Assembly (NCBI RefSeq): GCF_001746295.1
Contig: NZ_MJAH01000001.1
Span: 1,345,188-1,409,187 of the forward strand
Source: Streptomyces sp. LUP47B
GTDB taxonomy: Bacteria; Actinomycetota; Actinomycetes; Streptomycetales; Streptomycetaceae
Length of the DNA: 64,000 nucleotides
Reading direction: 5' to 3'
Under the pieces are notes generated by a model. That model had not been told where the DNA came from. It saw nothing but the letters and a program-made list of their open reading frames with translations, and did not search any database. The position numbers and the translations under genes were made by a program. This document shows, in pieces, positions 9,095 to 17,470 of this stretch. The stretch's first letter is position 1. Every line of letters begins with the position of its first letter.

Positions 9095-9122
9095 GCTTGC
9101 ATTGATGTTCATCGATGCAAGC
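9095..9122. promoter_or_regulatory. ArsR operator candidate between arsM and arsR
   Basis: Long dyad: perfect 8-bp arms GCTTGCAT (9095-9102) and ATGCAAGC (9115-9122). One mismatched pair follows, then further pairing GAT/ATC, around a four-base centre. Its left edge is 13 bases from the arsM start codon, next to the ribosome site, and its right edge is 35 bases before arsR. One bound ArsR dimer could therefore control both directions. Confidence 0.8.
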
Positions 9123-9157
9123 TTGCGCCTTGAATCGAAAGACGTCAACATAGAGGA

Positions 9158-9532
9158 ATGTCGAAACAAGAGCTTGAGGTGATCGGCCAGGAGGCCGCCT
9201 GCTGCCCGGGCCTGTCCGCCGCGCCGCTGGAGGAGGACCAGGCGGCCGAGCTGGCGAAGGTCTTCAAGGCCCTGGGCGACCCGGTCCGGCTGCGCCTGAT
9301 GTCGATGATCGCCTCGCGCGGACAGGGCGGCGAGGTCTGTGTGTGCGAGCTGACCCCGGCCTTCGACCTGTCCCAGCCCACGATCTCCCACCACCTCAAG
9401 CTGCTGCGCCAGGCCGGACTCATCGACTGCGAGCGGCGCGGCACCTGGGTCTACTACTGGGTGCTGCCCGGCGTCCTGGACAGGCTCGGCGCGTTCCTCA
9501 CCACTGCGCAGCCCGTCGGAGCCGGCGCGTGA
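9158..9532 (+). CDS. arsR: arsenic-responsive ArsR-family repressor
   Basis: Winged-helix repressor of 124 residues. The recognition helix region reads FDLSQPTISHHLKLLRQAGL (about residues 68-87). Candidate As(III) ligands are Cys15-Cys16 near the N-terminus and Cys61/Cys63 (EVCVCEL). The CC pair at 15-16 matches the arrangement described for Corynebacterium glutamicum ArsR rather than the E. coli plasmid type. The ATG sits only one base after a GAGG, too close for normal spacing, so a leaderless or weakly initiated message is possible. The next gene's GTG overlaps the stop codon (GTGA), indicating translational coupling. Confidence 0.93.
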   Translation: MSKQELEVIGQEAACCPGLSAAPLEEDQAAELAKVFKALGDPVRLRLMSMIASRGQGGEVCVCELTPAFDLSQPTISHHLKLLRQAGLIDCERRGTWVYYWVLPGVLDRLGAFLTTAQPVGAGA

Positions 9533-10272
9533 GCGCGCCGCTCGGCCGCCGCGTCGCCGCCGAGGCGATCGGCACCGGGCTGCTGGTGACGGTGGTGGTC
9601 GGCTCCGGCATCCAGGCCGTCGAGCTGTCTCACGACGTCGGTGTGCAGCTGCTCGCCAACTCCATCGCCACCGTCTTCGGACTGGGCGTCCTGATCGCCC
9701 TGTTCGGCCCGGTCTCCGGCGCGCATTTCAACCCCGCCGTCACCCTCGCCGCCTGGTTCACCGGCCGCCGCACTCCGGACGGCCTCACGCTGCGGGACGT
9801 CGCCGCCTACACGACCGCCCAGACCGCGGGTGCGATCGGTGGAGCGATCCTGGCCGACGCGATGTTCGCCGAGCCGCTGGTGAAGTTCTCGACCCACGAC
9901 CGGTGGGCCGGCCACCTGTGGCTGGGCGAGGTCGTCGCCACCGCCGGGCTGATCCTGCTGGTCTTCGGCCTCAGCCGGATCGGACGCGCCGCGCTTGCTC
10001 CGGCCGCGGTGGCCTCCTACATCGGCGCCGCCTACTGGTTCACCTCCTCCACCTCCTTCGCGAACCCCGCGGTGACCATCGGCCGGGCCTTCACCGATAC
10101 CTTCGCCGGGATCGCGCCCGCCTCCGTGGCCCCGTTCGTCGCCGCCCAGTTGCTCGGCGCCGTGGTCGGACTCGGTGCGGTGGCCGCCATCCACGGCTCG
10201 GACACCGCTCCCGCACCCGCCCGCCGCGAGGTCGGCGTCCCGAGCGGCGAGCCCGAGCCCGCCACCTCCTGA
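9529..10272 (+). CDS. aqpS: MIP-family aquaglyceroporin, probable arsenite channel
   Basis: 247-residue membrane channel of the aquaporin family with six hydrophobic segments and both Asn-Pro-Ala motifs (HFNPAVTLA near residue 65 and FANPAVTIGRAF near 175). Overlap with arsR and position before arsC match the Sinorhizobium AqpS arrangement, where arsenite leaves through a channel after arsenate reduction. No ArsB or Acr3 pump is seen next to it. The start is GTG 9529, overlapping the arsR stop by four bases; longer frames upstream run through arsR and are not credible. Assignment to arsenite comes from context. Confidence 0.88.
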   Translation: MSAPLGRRVAAEAIGTGLLVTVVVGSGIQAVELSHDVGVQLLANSIATVFGLGVLIALFGPVSGAHFNPAVTLAAWFTGRRTPDGLTLRDVAAYTTAQTAGAIGGAILADAMFAEPLVKFSTHDRWAGHLWLGEVVATAGLILLVFGLSRIGRAALAPAAVASYIGAAYWFTSSTSFANPAVTIGRAFTDTFAGIAPASVAPFVAAQLLGAVVGLGAVAAIHGSDTAPAPARREVGVPSGEPEPATS

Positions 10273-10305
10273 CCACACCCCGCGCTTCCAGAAGGACCAC
10301 CCACC

Positions 10306-10719
10306 ATGAGCACTCCCGCCCCGCGCCCGTCGGTGCTGTTCGTCTGCGTCCACAACGCAGGCCGTTCCCAGATGGCAGCCGCCTTCCTCACCCATCTCGC
10401 AGGCGACCGCATCGAGGTCCGCTCCGCCGGCTCGGCCCCCGCCGACGCCGTCAACCCGGCCGTGGTCGAGGCGATGGGCGAGGCCGGCATCGACATCTCC
10501 GCCCAGACCCCCAAGGTCCTCACGACCGAGGCCGTCCAGGCGTCCGACGTCGTGATCACCATGGGATGCGGCGACGCCTGCCCCGTCTTCCCCGGCAGGC
10601 GGTACCTCGACTGGCAGCTCGACGACCCGGCCGGACAGGGGGTCGAGGCCGTACGCCCCATCCGCGACGCGATCGAGACCCGCGTACGGGAACTGATCTC
10701 GGAGGTGGCGCCCCGCTGA
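10306..10719 (+). CDS. arsC: arsenate reductase, low-molecular-weight phosphatase type
   Basis: Reduces arsenate to arsenite; 137 residues, cytosolic. The phosphate-binding loop CVHNAGRS (Cys14 to Ser21) gives the nucleophilic cysteine, and MGCGDACPVFPG around residues 85-96 contains the further cysteines. The adjacent LDWQLDDPAG motif is typical of this class. In actinobacteria related enzymes use mycothiol or thioredoxin; which applies here cannot be told. ATG 10306 has an AGAAGGA ribosome site. It is 33 bases after aqpS and clearly in the same operon. Confidence 0.95.
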   Translation: MSTPAPRPSVLFVCVHNAGRSQMAAAFLTHLAGDRIEVRSAGSAPADAVNPAVVEAMGEAGIDISAQTPKVLTTEAVQASDVVITMGCGDACPVFPGRRYLDWQLDDPAGQGVEAVRPIRDAIETRVRELISEVAPR

Positions 10720-10962
10720 CGGCCCGGGCACCACCGCCCGACACCGCGACGGTGCCATACCCCTGAGCACGACGGCCGGCTCCCGGCCGCGCCCGCCCGA
10801 ACCGGCCCACGAGCCGTTCGCCGAACTCGGGCGAGCCGCCCGGTCCTGGGTACCTCACATGGCGCAGCCGGGCAGCGGACCCGTCACACTCGGGCCGCCC
10901 GCCCGCACCCCTGCGGCTTGAAGCCCTGCTCAACGGCTCACGCCGGATCCGTGGACCCGGGA

Positions 10963-11658
10963 TCAGCCGCCGGGCCGGGCCCCCTGGATGTGGAAGTTGA
11001 AGTCGCCGTGGCCGAGCGTGCCGTACAGATGCAGCCAGATCGGCAGGAGCATCTCGACGCCACGCGCGGTGGTGATATCGCCCAGGTCGATGACGCTCGC
11101 TTCGGGCCAGCCGAAGGAGCCCAGCAGTGCCGTGACGGCCTTCTTGGCCCCGGTGTCGTCACCGCTGACGAACACGGTGTGCTCCCCTGCCACGCGAGCC
11201 GGCTCCACCATGACGAAACAGTTCATGGTGTTAAGGGTCTTGACGACCTTCGCGTCGGGAAAGGCCCGCTGGATGCGCTCGCCGAGGCTGTCGGTGTTGA
11301 CCGGATCAAGCGTCGGTTTCCCGGCGGTGAAGCCCAGCGGGTTGGCGACATCGATGAGGACCTTGCCGCCCAGACGGGGTGCACCGGCCGCTTGCAGGGC
11401 ATCGAGGCTGCGCTCGCCCGCGGTGGTGTTGACGACCGTCTCGCCGAAGGCCGCCGCCTTCTCGAAGGTCTCCAGACGCACCTGGCCGTGCTCTGCGTGC
11501 CACTGGGCGAACGGCGGGTTGCCCATGCCGTCGGGTTGGGTGCGGGCGAGAGTGGCCCCGGGATCGCGGGTGCCGATGACGACGTCGTGACCGAGAGAGG
11601 CGAGCTTGCCGGCCAGCGTCCGGCCGACGATGCCGGTTCCGAGGACTGCGTAACGCAT
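10963..11658 (-). CDS. NADP-dependent oxidoreductase, F420-reductase-like fold
   Basis: 231-residue protein with an N-terminal Rossmann dinucleotide motif (AVLGTGIVGRTLA, residues 4-16) and the pattern of the NADP/coenzyme F420-dependent oxidoreductase domain: VVIGTRDP for cofactor discrimination and VIDVANPL, KTLNTMNC and VFVSGDD further on. Related proteins use NADP(H); a role in F420 metabolism is not implied. Start is ATG 11658, with a GGAAGGA ribosome site; the frame reaches back to 11724 without support. It is divergent from the PAS-SpoIIE gene. Confidence 0.88.
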   Translation of the reverse strand: MRYAVLGTGIVGRTLAGKLASLGHDVVIGTRDPGATLARTQPDGMGNPPFAQWHAEHGQVRLETFEKAAAFGETVVNTTAGERSLDALQAAGAPRLGGKVLIDVANPLGFTAGKPTLDPVNTDSLGERIQRAFPDAKVVKTLNTMNCFVMVEPARVAGEHTVFVSGDDTGAKKAVTALLGSFGWPEASVIDLGDITTARGVEMLLPIWLHLYGTLGHGDFNFHIQGARPGG

Positions 11659-11826
11659 GCGAGTGGGTCCTTCCGGGACTCGGGCGAGCGGCCTGGGGGC
11701 CGCGCCCGTGAGAAAACCAACCAAGTCGTTCGCGTCGCGGGATGACGGTAGCTGTCGAGGCGGCGGCCCGTTCCCATCTATCGTGGAAAATCACATCATG
11801 ATGGCTCGTGTCGAGGCAGGCTGCAC

Positions 11827-13056
11827 ATGAGGAAACCGCACATCGATTACGCGGCGGTCTTCCGGGCTCTGCCCGGCATGGTGGCGTTGCTGACGCCCGA
11901 GCTGGTGTACGTCGACGTCAACGACGACTTCCTACGGCTCACCGGTCGCACCCGCGAGCAGTTGCTGACCCACTACATCTTCGACGTCTTCCCAGAGAAC
12001 CCCAATGATTCGGCCGCCGCCGGGATGCGGGAGACGCGGGAGTCGATGCTGCGTGCGGTGGCCACCGGGGAGCGCGACACGATGGCGGTGCTCCGCTACG
12101 ACATCGAGGATCCCCAGCGGCCCGGCCACTGGCAGGAGCACTTCTGGAGCCCCGTCAACGCGCCCGTCATCGGCACCGACGGGAAGGTGAAACTGCTCGT
12201 GCACCGGGTGGAGGAGGTCACCGAACTCATTCGCGCCCGCGGCGGACCGGGCAGCGACAGCCGGGCACGTGTGCTGGAGGCCGAGCTGTACACCCGCGCC
12301 CGGGAGCTCCAGGAGGTCAACGAACGCCTGCGCAAGGCGCACGCCCGCGAACGCGAGGTCGCTCTGGCTCTGCAGGAGGCCCTGCTGCCGGCCTCCGGAC
12401 CCCTCAGCCACCATCAGGCGGCCGTGCGCTACCGGCCCGCCGTCGGCTCCCTGAACGTGTGCGGCGACTGGTACGACCTCGTCGACCTGCCCGACGACCG
12501 TCTCGCGGTGGCCGTCGGAGACGTGGTCGGCCACGGCCTGGCGGCCGCCTGTGTCATGGGTCAGCTGCGCAGCGCCCTGAGCGCCGCCACCCGCGTCGCC
12601 GACGGCCCCGCCCGGGCTCTGGAGGCGCTCGGACTGTACGCCCGCTCCGTCGAAGGCGCCGAGTCGACGACGGCGGCGACGGCCTTCATCGACTGGGGCG
12701 ACCACACCCTCACGTACAGCAGCGCGGGCCATCTCCCGCCCGCCCTGCTCCGCCCCGACGGCACGGTCACCTTCCTGGACCGGGCCACCGACCCGCCGCT
12801 CGGTGCCAGCCTCGAACACACCATCCGCCCGGAGGCCACCACACCCTTCGACGAGGGCGCCACGCTGGTCCTCTACACCGACGGTCTGATCGAGCGCCGC
12901 ACCGAGGACATCGACACCAGCCTGGCGCGCCTGTCCGGCACGCTCACCCACCACCGCCACGCCGCCCCCGAGGACCTGGCCGACGCGCTCCTGGCCGAGC
13001 TGCTCCCACCCACCGGCAACGCCGACGACACCGCTCTCGTCGTCATCCGCCTCTGA
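11827..13056 (+). CDS. PAS-domain SpoIIE-type PP2C phosphatase
   Basis: Signalling phosphatase of 409 residues. Residues 1-130 form a PAS-like sensor (YAAVFRALPGMVALLTPELV, VYVDVNDDFLRLTGRT). A coiled linker follows (residues 150-185, ELYTRARELQEVNERLRKAH), then a PP2C/SpoIIE catalytic domain with CGDWYDLVDLPDDRLAVAVG, DVVGHGLAAAC and SAGHLPPALL. The metal-binding Asp residues (GDWYD, GDVVGHG) are present. Streptomyces carry many such proteins, thought to dephosphorylate anti-anti-sigma factors; the partner is unknown. It converges on the Ser/Thr kinase gene. Confidence 0.92.
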   Translation: MRKPHIDYAAVFRALPGMVALLTPELVYVDVNDDFLRLTGRTREQLLTHYIFDVFPENPNDSAAAGMRETRESMLRAVATGERDTMAVLRYDIEDPQRPGHWQEHFWSPVNAPVIGTDGKVKLLVHRVEEVTELIRARGGPGSDSRARVLEAELYTRARELQEVNERLRKAHAREREVALALQEALLPASGPLSHHQAAVRYRPAVGSLNVCGDWYDLVDLPDDRLAVAVGDVVGHGLAAACVMGQLRSALSAATRVADGPARALEALGLYARSVEGAESTTAATAFIDWGDHTLTYSSAGHLPPALLRPDGTVTFLDRATDPPLGASLEHTIRPEATTPFDEGATLVLYTDGLIERRTEDIDTSLARLSGTLTHHRHAAPEDLADALLAELLPPTGNADDTALVVIRL

Positions 13057-13107
13057 GACGAGCCGGTACCGGCGCATCAGCGCTGTACGGGCCCCCCGGG
13101 AAGGCCC

Positions 13108-14853
13108 TCAGTCCTCGGCGGGCATGACACGGGTCACCTTGCCCTTGGTGTTCGCCTCCAGGTAGCCGGACTGGCTGTACTCGTTGCTGAGATAGACGGC
13201 CATGCCGAGGGGGGTGTCGAAGACGTCGTTGGGCTGTCTCACCAACACGTAACGGCTGTTCGGATGGTCGACGTTGAGTTTCTTGCGGGCCTCTTCCAGG
13301 AGCGCGGGCACCTTGTCCCAGTTGAAGCCGTCGAGGCGGAAGGGCTTGTCGCCGCCGGACAGGGTGCCCTTGATGATGCCCTTCTCCACGCCCTGCCCGG
13401 GACGGTAGGTGTAGGTGTCGTACTTGCTGTCGCTGCCGTTGACCATCAGCTCCGCCGACACGAAGTCCGGGTAGACGCTGAAGTCGCCGAACCTGTCCCG
13501 GCCCGTCTCCAGCTTCAGCGCCTTGATGGCGGTGCGGATGCCGACGGGGGTGAGCAGGTTCGTGGTCGTCGTGTCCTTCGACTGCTGGACGGCCGGGGCG
13601 GCGACCGGGGAGCCGGTCGATCCGGGGGCCGATGTGACGGAGGAGGGGGCGCCGGTGTCCGCCGCGTCCCCCGATCCGCCCGAGTCCCCTCCGAAGGGCA
13701 GCACCCACCACATCAGGACCAGGGCACCGGCCAGCGAGGTCCCCGAGACGCCGAGCAGGACACGCAGCCCCGGCCGGCTCCTACGTCCCGCTCGCACGGG
13801 CGAGGTCACCGGCTGACCAGGTCCTGCGGCGACGGGCGGCGGCCCGAATCCGGCGGGAACGGCCGCGCCCGCCGGAACCGGGGCGCCGGCGAGGGGAGCC
13901 GTGGGCGAGGCGAAGGCCCCCGGGTACGAAGGGGCCGTACCGGCGGACGGCGGGTTCAGCGGGTACGCGGTGGTGGGCCGGCTCCATGCGGTCACCGGAC
14001 CGGCGGATCCCGACTCGATCTCGGCCAGCCGTCGGTCCAGCACGGCAGACGACGGCCGCGCCGCCGGATCGCGTACGAGCACGCTCATCAGTACGTCACC
14101 CAGCGCACCGCCCCGCACCGGCGGCGGCACGTCGTCGTTGAGGACGGCCGCGAGCGTGGCGAGCGTGCTGGCCCGGCGCAGCGGGTGGTGGCCCTCCACG
14201 GCGGTGTACAGCATCATCGCGAGTGACCACAGGTCGGAGGCGGCGCCGCCCTCGTGGCCCGAGATCCGCTCCGGTGCCATGAAGTCGGGGGTGCCGATGA
14301 TGGAGCCGGTGACGGTGAGGCTGGTCGTCTCGCGGATCGCGGCGATGCCGAAGTCGGTGAGGACGGGGCGCCCGTCGGACTTGAGCAACACGTTGGCGGG
14401 CTTGACGTCCCGGTGCTGGATCCCGGCGTCGTGCGCGGCGGCCAGCGCCGCCAGCACGCCCCGGCCGATCCGCGCCGCCTCGGCCGGCGGCATCGCCCCC
14501 CGGGCCAGCCGGTCGGCGAGCGAGCCGCCACTGACCAGCTCCATGACGATCCACGGGTAGGTGCCGTCGCCGCCGTCGACGATGTGGTGGATGGTGACGA
14601 CGTTGGGATGGTCGATCCGGGCCAGTGCCCGCGCCTCGCGCAGCACCCGCTCTCGCAGCACCCGCGCGCTGTCGGGGTCGTACTCGGCGAGGTCCCGGTC
14701 GGGCGGGCGGACCTCCTTGACCGCGACCATCCTGTGCAGCACCAGGTCCCTGGCCCGCCAGACCGTGCCCATCCCACCGCCGCCGAGACGGGCTTCCAAC
14801 GCGAAGCGCCCGTCGACGACTCGTCTGCCGGGGACTTCGTCTGCCTCACTCAT
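13108..14853 (-). CDS. membrane-anchored Ser/Thr protein kinase (PknB type)
   Basis: Hanks-type kinase of 581 residues. Catalytic motifs: Gly-rich loop LGGGGMGTVWRA, VAVKEV lysine, HRDVKPANVLL catalytic loop, DFGIA, and the APE motif (FMAPER). A Pro/Ala-rich linker (residues 280-370) leads to one transmembrane helix (SLAGALVLMWWVLPF, about 380-395) and an external domain of about 170 residues with no PASTA repeats. The external part (ETGRDRFGDFSVYPDFVSAE) may sense an envelope ligand. ATG 14853 is favoured; an upstream in-frame GTG at 14877 is possible, and neither has a strong ribosome site. Confidence 0.93.
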   Translation of the reverse strand: MSEADEVPGRRVVDGRFALEARLGGGGMGTVWRARDLVLHRMVAVKEVRPPDRDLAEYDPDSARVLRERVLREARALARIDHPNVVTIHHIVDGGDGTYPWIVMELVSGGSLADRLARGAMPPAEAARIGRGVLAALAAAHDAGIQHRDVKPANVLLKSDGRPVLTDFGIAAIRETTSLTVTGSIIGTPDFMAPERISGHEGGAASDLWSLAMMLYTAVEGHHPLRRASTLATLAAVLNDDVPPPVRGGALGDVLMSVLVRDPAARPSSAVLDRRLAEIESGSAGPVTAWSRPTTAYPLNPPSAGTAPSYPGAFASPTAPLAGAPVPAGAAVPAGFGPPPVAAGPGQPVTSPVRAGRRSRPGLRVLLGVSGTSLAGALVLMWWVLPFGGDSGGSGDAADTGAPSSVTSAPGSTGSPVAAPAVQQSKDTTTTNLLTPVGIRTAIKALKLETGRDRFGDFSVYPDFVSAELMVNGSDSKYDTYTYRPGQGVEKGIIKGTLSGGDKPFRLDGFNWDKVPALLEEARKKLNVDHPNSRYVLVRQPNDVFDTPLGMAVYLSNEYSQSGYLEANTKGKVTRVMPAED

Positions 14854-15155
14854 GGGCGGGAGCTTAGTTGCCCCCACCGACAGCGATCGCCGCCGCCTGC
14901 ATCACGGACACGAGGCGGCAGGGTCTCGCAATGACCGTTCAGGCAGCGGACGTTCGTCGACGACGTGCCTCATGCGCGCTCTGACAGCGTGCCACTTGGT
15001 GGCGCCGGCCGCTCCCCGACCGGGCACGCTTCTGCTGTACGGCCGTCGGCCCGGTCCGGCGCTCAGGTCGGCCAGGGCGGACTCGCTGCGCGTGCCCTGC
15101 CCTCGCGCGTTGCCGGGCCCGAGCCGACCAGCGGCCGAGGACGCCGTACGGGAGC
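14854..15155. other. intergenic region upstream of the kinase, no gene seen
   Basis: Around 300 bases between the kinase start and the tatA stop codon. Open frames are overlapping and lack domains or ribosome sites. It must contain the kinase promoter; nothing else stands out. Confidence 0.4.
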
Positions 15156-15428
15156 TCAGTGGGCCGGGTTGCCCTCGGCCGTCGTCGGCTGCGCTGCCGT
15201 GGTCTCTCCCGGGACGGACTGGACGACATGCGGGGCGGACTCAGCCGGGGCGGCGCCGGAGGAGTGCGCGGTGCCGTCCTCCTTCATCGCCTTGGCCTCG
15301 CTCTTGAGGATGCGCATCGACTTGCCGAGCCCGCGGGCGGCCTCGGGCAGCTTCTTCGAGCCGAACAGCAAGATGATCATGATCGCCACGATCAGCAGGT
15401 GCCAGGGCTCCAGTCCGTTGCGCAGCAT
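15156..15428 (-). CDS. tatA: TatA/E-type twin-arginine translocase subunit
   Basis: Membrane protein of 90 residues: a short N-terminus, one transmembrane helix ([13 protein letters not shown]), the FG hinge, then the amphipathic helix [20 protein letters not shown] and an acidic/Ala-rich tail, exactly the TatA layout. Start at ATG 15428 is favoured because the AAGAAGGG ribosome site is nine bases upstream; an earlier ATG (15437) lies directly on that site. The TTGCGCAA box at 15448-15475 lies 20-47 bases upstream, where a promoter or operator would be. It may be an extra copy besides a core tatAC locus. Confidence 0.92.
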   Translation of the reverse strand: MLRNGLEPWHLLIVAIMIILLFGSKKLPEAARGLGKSMRILKSEAKAMKEDGTAHSSGAAPAESAPHVVQSVPGETTAAQPTTAEGNPAH

Positions 15429-15447
15429 GCCGCACATCCCTTCTTAT

Positions 15448-15475
15448 GGTTGCTAGCTTGCGCAACTGTACAACC
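15448..15475. promoter_or_regulatory. TTGCGCAA box A, upstream of tatA
   Basis: Symmetric 28-base element GGTTG-N5-TTGCGCAA-N5-CAACC. Arms and core are all perfect inverted repeats. It sits between the LCP gene stop (15494) and the tatA start (15428). The same spacing recurs upstream of the LCP gene, and partial copies flank the small ArsR gene. Confidence 0.7.
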
Positions 15476-15493
15476 ACAGGCTTCGTGCCCGCC

Positions 15494-17200
15494 TCAGTCG
15501 TCGGAGTCCTTCTTGTTGGGCGCCGCCGCGTACGCCTGCTCCGGTGTCATCGGGACCCCGTTGAGGGAGACCGTCTTGTAGGGGCTGACCTTGGCGCATT
15601 TCTTGGCCTGGTCGGCGGTCTGGGCCTGCGCGTTGGAGACCGCGGCCTTCGTGTCGGCGGGCGCCGGCGAGGACGAACCGCCCGGAAAGGTGGTGCCGCT
15701 CGTCCAGTCGCTGCCGATCACCAGGGTCAGACCGGTGCCGGTGCCCTCCTCGAGGTGCGAGCTGGACAGCCCGAGCGCCTTGGCGGCCGTCTGCGCCCGG
15801 GCCTTCTGCCCGGTGCCGTAGGTGAGGGTGGTGGTGGTCGCCGGGCTCGGCGCGTTGGCGGTGGTCGTCGCGGAGCTGAAGCCCTGGCCGGTGAGCGCGT
15901 TCGCGATCGCGGAGGCGCGGCCGGTGATCTCGGTGCCGTTCTCGACGGTCACGGCGATCTCGGAGGCGGGTACCGCCGAGGCCGTGGCCGTCGCGGAGGC
16001 CGCCGTGGACTTCTTTCCGGAGCCGGTGCTCAGGGACTGGTCGTCGGCGATGCTGGAGAAGAGGGCCTTGGCACCCGCGCCCACCACGACCCGGTTGGTG
16101 TCGTTCGGATCGGCGCCGGTCTGCATCGTGGTGAAGGTCATCCGCTTGGTGGGGACCTTGTTCACGTCGGCCGCGAGCCCGATCAGCTTCTTGACGCTGC
16201 CGAGACCGTCGTCCACGGTGAGCGCCTTGGTGGCGGCGTCGGCGAGGGCGTAGACCGCGGTGGGGTCGGTGAGCGTGCCCGCGCTCTTGAACTTCCGGAT
16301 CATCGCGCTGAGGAAGATGTGCTGGGAGACCGTGCGGCCGAGGTCGCTGCCGTCCCCGAAGCCGTGGCGGGAGCGGACGAACTCCAGGGCCGCCTCTCCC
16401 TTGAGGGTGTGGGAGCCCATGGAGAGTTTCAGGTGCGAGTAGGTGTCGTACACGTTGTGGTCGACGCACACGGAGACACCCCCGACGGCGTCGGACATCT
16501 TGACCACGCCGGAGAAGTCGAGCTTGACGAAGTGGTCGATGGGGATTCCGGTGAGTTGGTGGATCGTGGCGACCTGGCAGGCGGGACCGTACCGGAGGGC
16601 GCTGTTGATCTGGCCGTAGTAGCCGGACGTGGACTGGCCGCTCGCGGTGTCCTTGCAGGCCGGGACGTCGACCATGGTGTCGCGGGGGATGCTCATGACG
16701 GTGGCGTTGGAGCGGTCGGCGGATATGTGCACCACCATCTGTACGTCCGCGTTGCCGTTTCCGGTCTGCACGCCGGTCTGGGAGCAGCCGCCGCCCAGCT
16801 TGCAGTCCGCCTTGCTGGTCCGGCCGTCCGAGCCCATGACCAGGATGTTGATCGGGGTGCGACCGAACGCGTCAGTCTTCTCCGAACCACCCTTGCCGTC
16901 GAGCGACACACTGTTGATGTTGCCGTTGAGGTGCTGGTAGAACCACCATCCGGCACCGGCCGTGGCCAGGACGAGGACCGCCATACACATCCCGACGATC
17001 TTCAGTACCCGCCTGCCGCGCCGCACCGGCCGGGCCCGGCGACGCGAGCGCTTGCCACCGTGCGAGCGGGCCGCGGCCCGCGTCGCGGCCCGGCCTCCGG
17101 GCCGAGGCGCACCGCCGGGCTCGTCCACCCGCTGCTCCGGCACCCGGCCGGTGCGGCTGCGCGTGGCCTGACCGCCCGGGCCGTCCCACGGGTCGCTCAT
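15494..17200 (-). CDS. LytR-CpsA-Psr (LCP) family cell-wall glycopolymer ligase with LytR_C domain
   Basis: 568-residue membrane enzyme that probably attaches anionic polymers to peptidoglycan at the outer membrane face. A long basic cytoplasmic tail (residues 1-65, rich in Arg and Gly) precedes one transmembrane helix (IVGMCMAVLVLATAGAGWWF, about 68-87). The LCP catalytic domain follows with NILVMGSDGR, the phosphate-binding arginines of MSIPRDTMVDVP, YGQINSA and FVRSRHGFGDGSDLGR. A Ser/Thr/Ala-rich segment links to a C-terminal LytR_C domain (AVTVENGTEITGRASAIANAL). The second TTGCGCAA box lies about 105-130 bases upstream of the ATG. Confidence 0.93.
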   Translation of the reverse strand: MSDPWDGPGGQATRSRTGRVPEQRVDEPGGAPRPGGRAATRAAARSHGGKRSRRRARPVRRGRRVLKIVGMCMAVLVLATAGAGWWFYQHLNGNINSVSLDGKGGSEKTDAFGRTPINILVMGSDGRTSKADCKLGGGCSQTGVQTGNGNADVQMVVHISADRSNATVMSIPRDTMVDVPACKDTASGQSTSGYYGQINSALRYGPACQVATIHQLTGIPIDHFVKLDFSGVVKMSDAVGGVSVCVDHNVYDTYSHLKLSMGSHTLKGEAALEFVRSRHGFGDGSDLGRTVSQHIFLSAMIRKFKSAGTLTDPTAVYALADAATKALTVDDGLGSVKKLIGLAADVNKVPTKRMTFTTMQTGADPNDTNRVVVGAGAKALFSSIADDQSLSTGSGKKSTAASATATASAVPASEIAVTVENGTEITGRASAIANALTGQGFSSATTTANAPSPATTTTLTYGTGQKARAQTAAKALGLSSSHLEEGTGTGLTLVIGSDWTSGTTFPGGSSSPAPADTKAAVSNAQAQTADQAKKCAKVSPYKTVSLNGVPMTPEQAYAAAPNKKDSDD

Positions 17201-17303
17201 CTACCACTCCAGGAAACGGTCGAGCCTCTCAGGCCGGGCCATGGGGTGGGCGGCCGGGCAAGCGCGGCGGTGTACAGGCAGGCCAAGCGGGAACCTCGGC
17301 CTG

Positions 17304-17331
17304 GGTTGCGTAGTTGCGCAATCTAACAAAC
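17304..17331. promoter_or_regulatory. TTGCGCAA box B, upstream of the LCP gene
   Basis: GGTTG-N5-TTGCGCAA-N5-CAAAC, the same architecture as box A with one base different in the right arm. It lies in the 270-base gap between the LCP start (17200) and the 3' end of the ArsR-family gene (17471). Confidence 0.65.
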
Positions 17332-17470
17332 CCCTGGCCCCGCCAGCACGGAGCCCGCCGCATTTCACAGGTGAGAGATCTCATGAGGGAACGCGGCAAC
17401 CTCGCGGACACATTTGCCTTCACCTACGGCGCTTTCCGCACCCCCGACAGCTACCTGGCACAGGGGTGGA

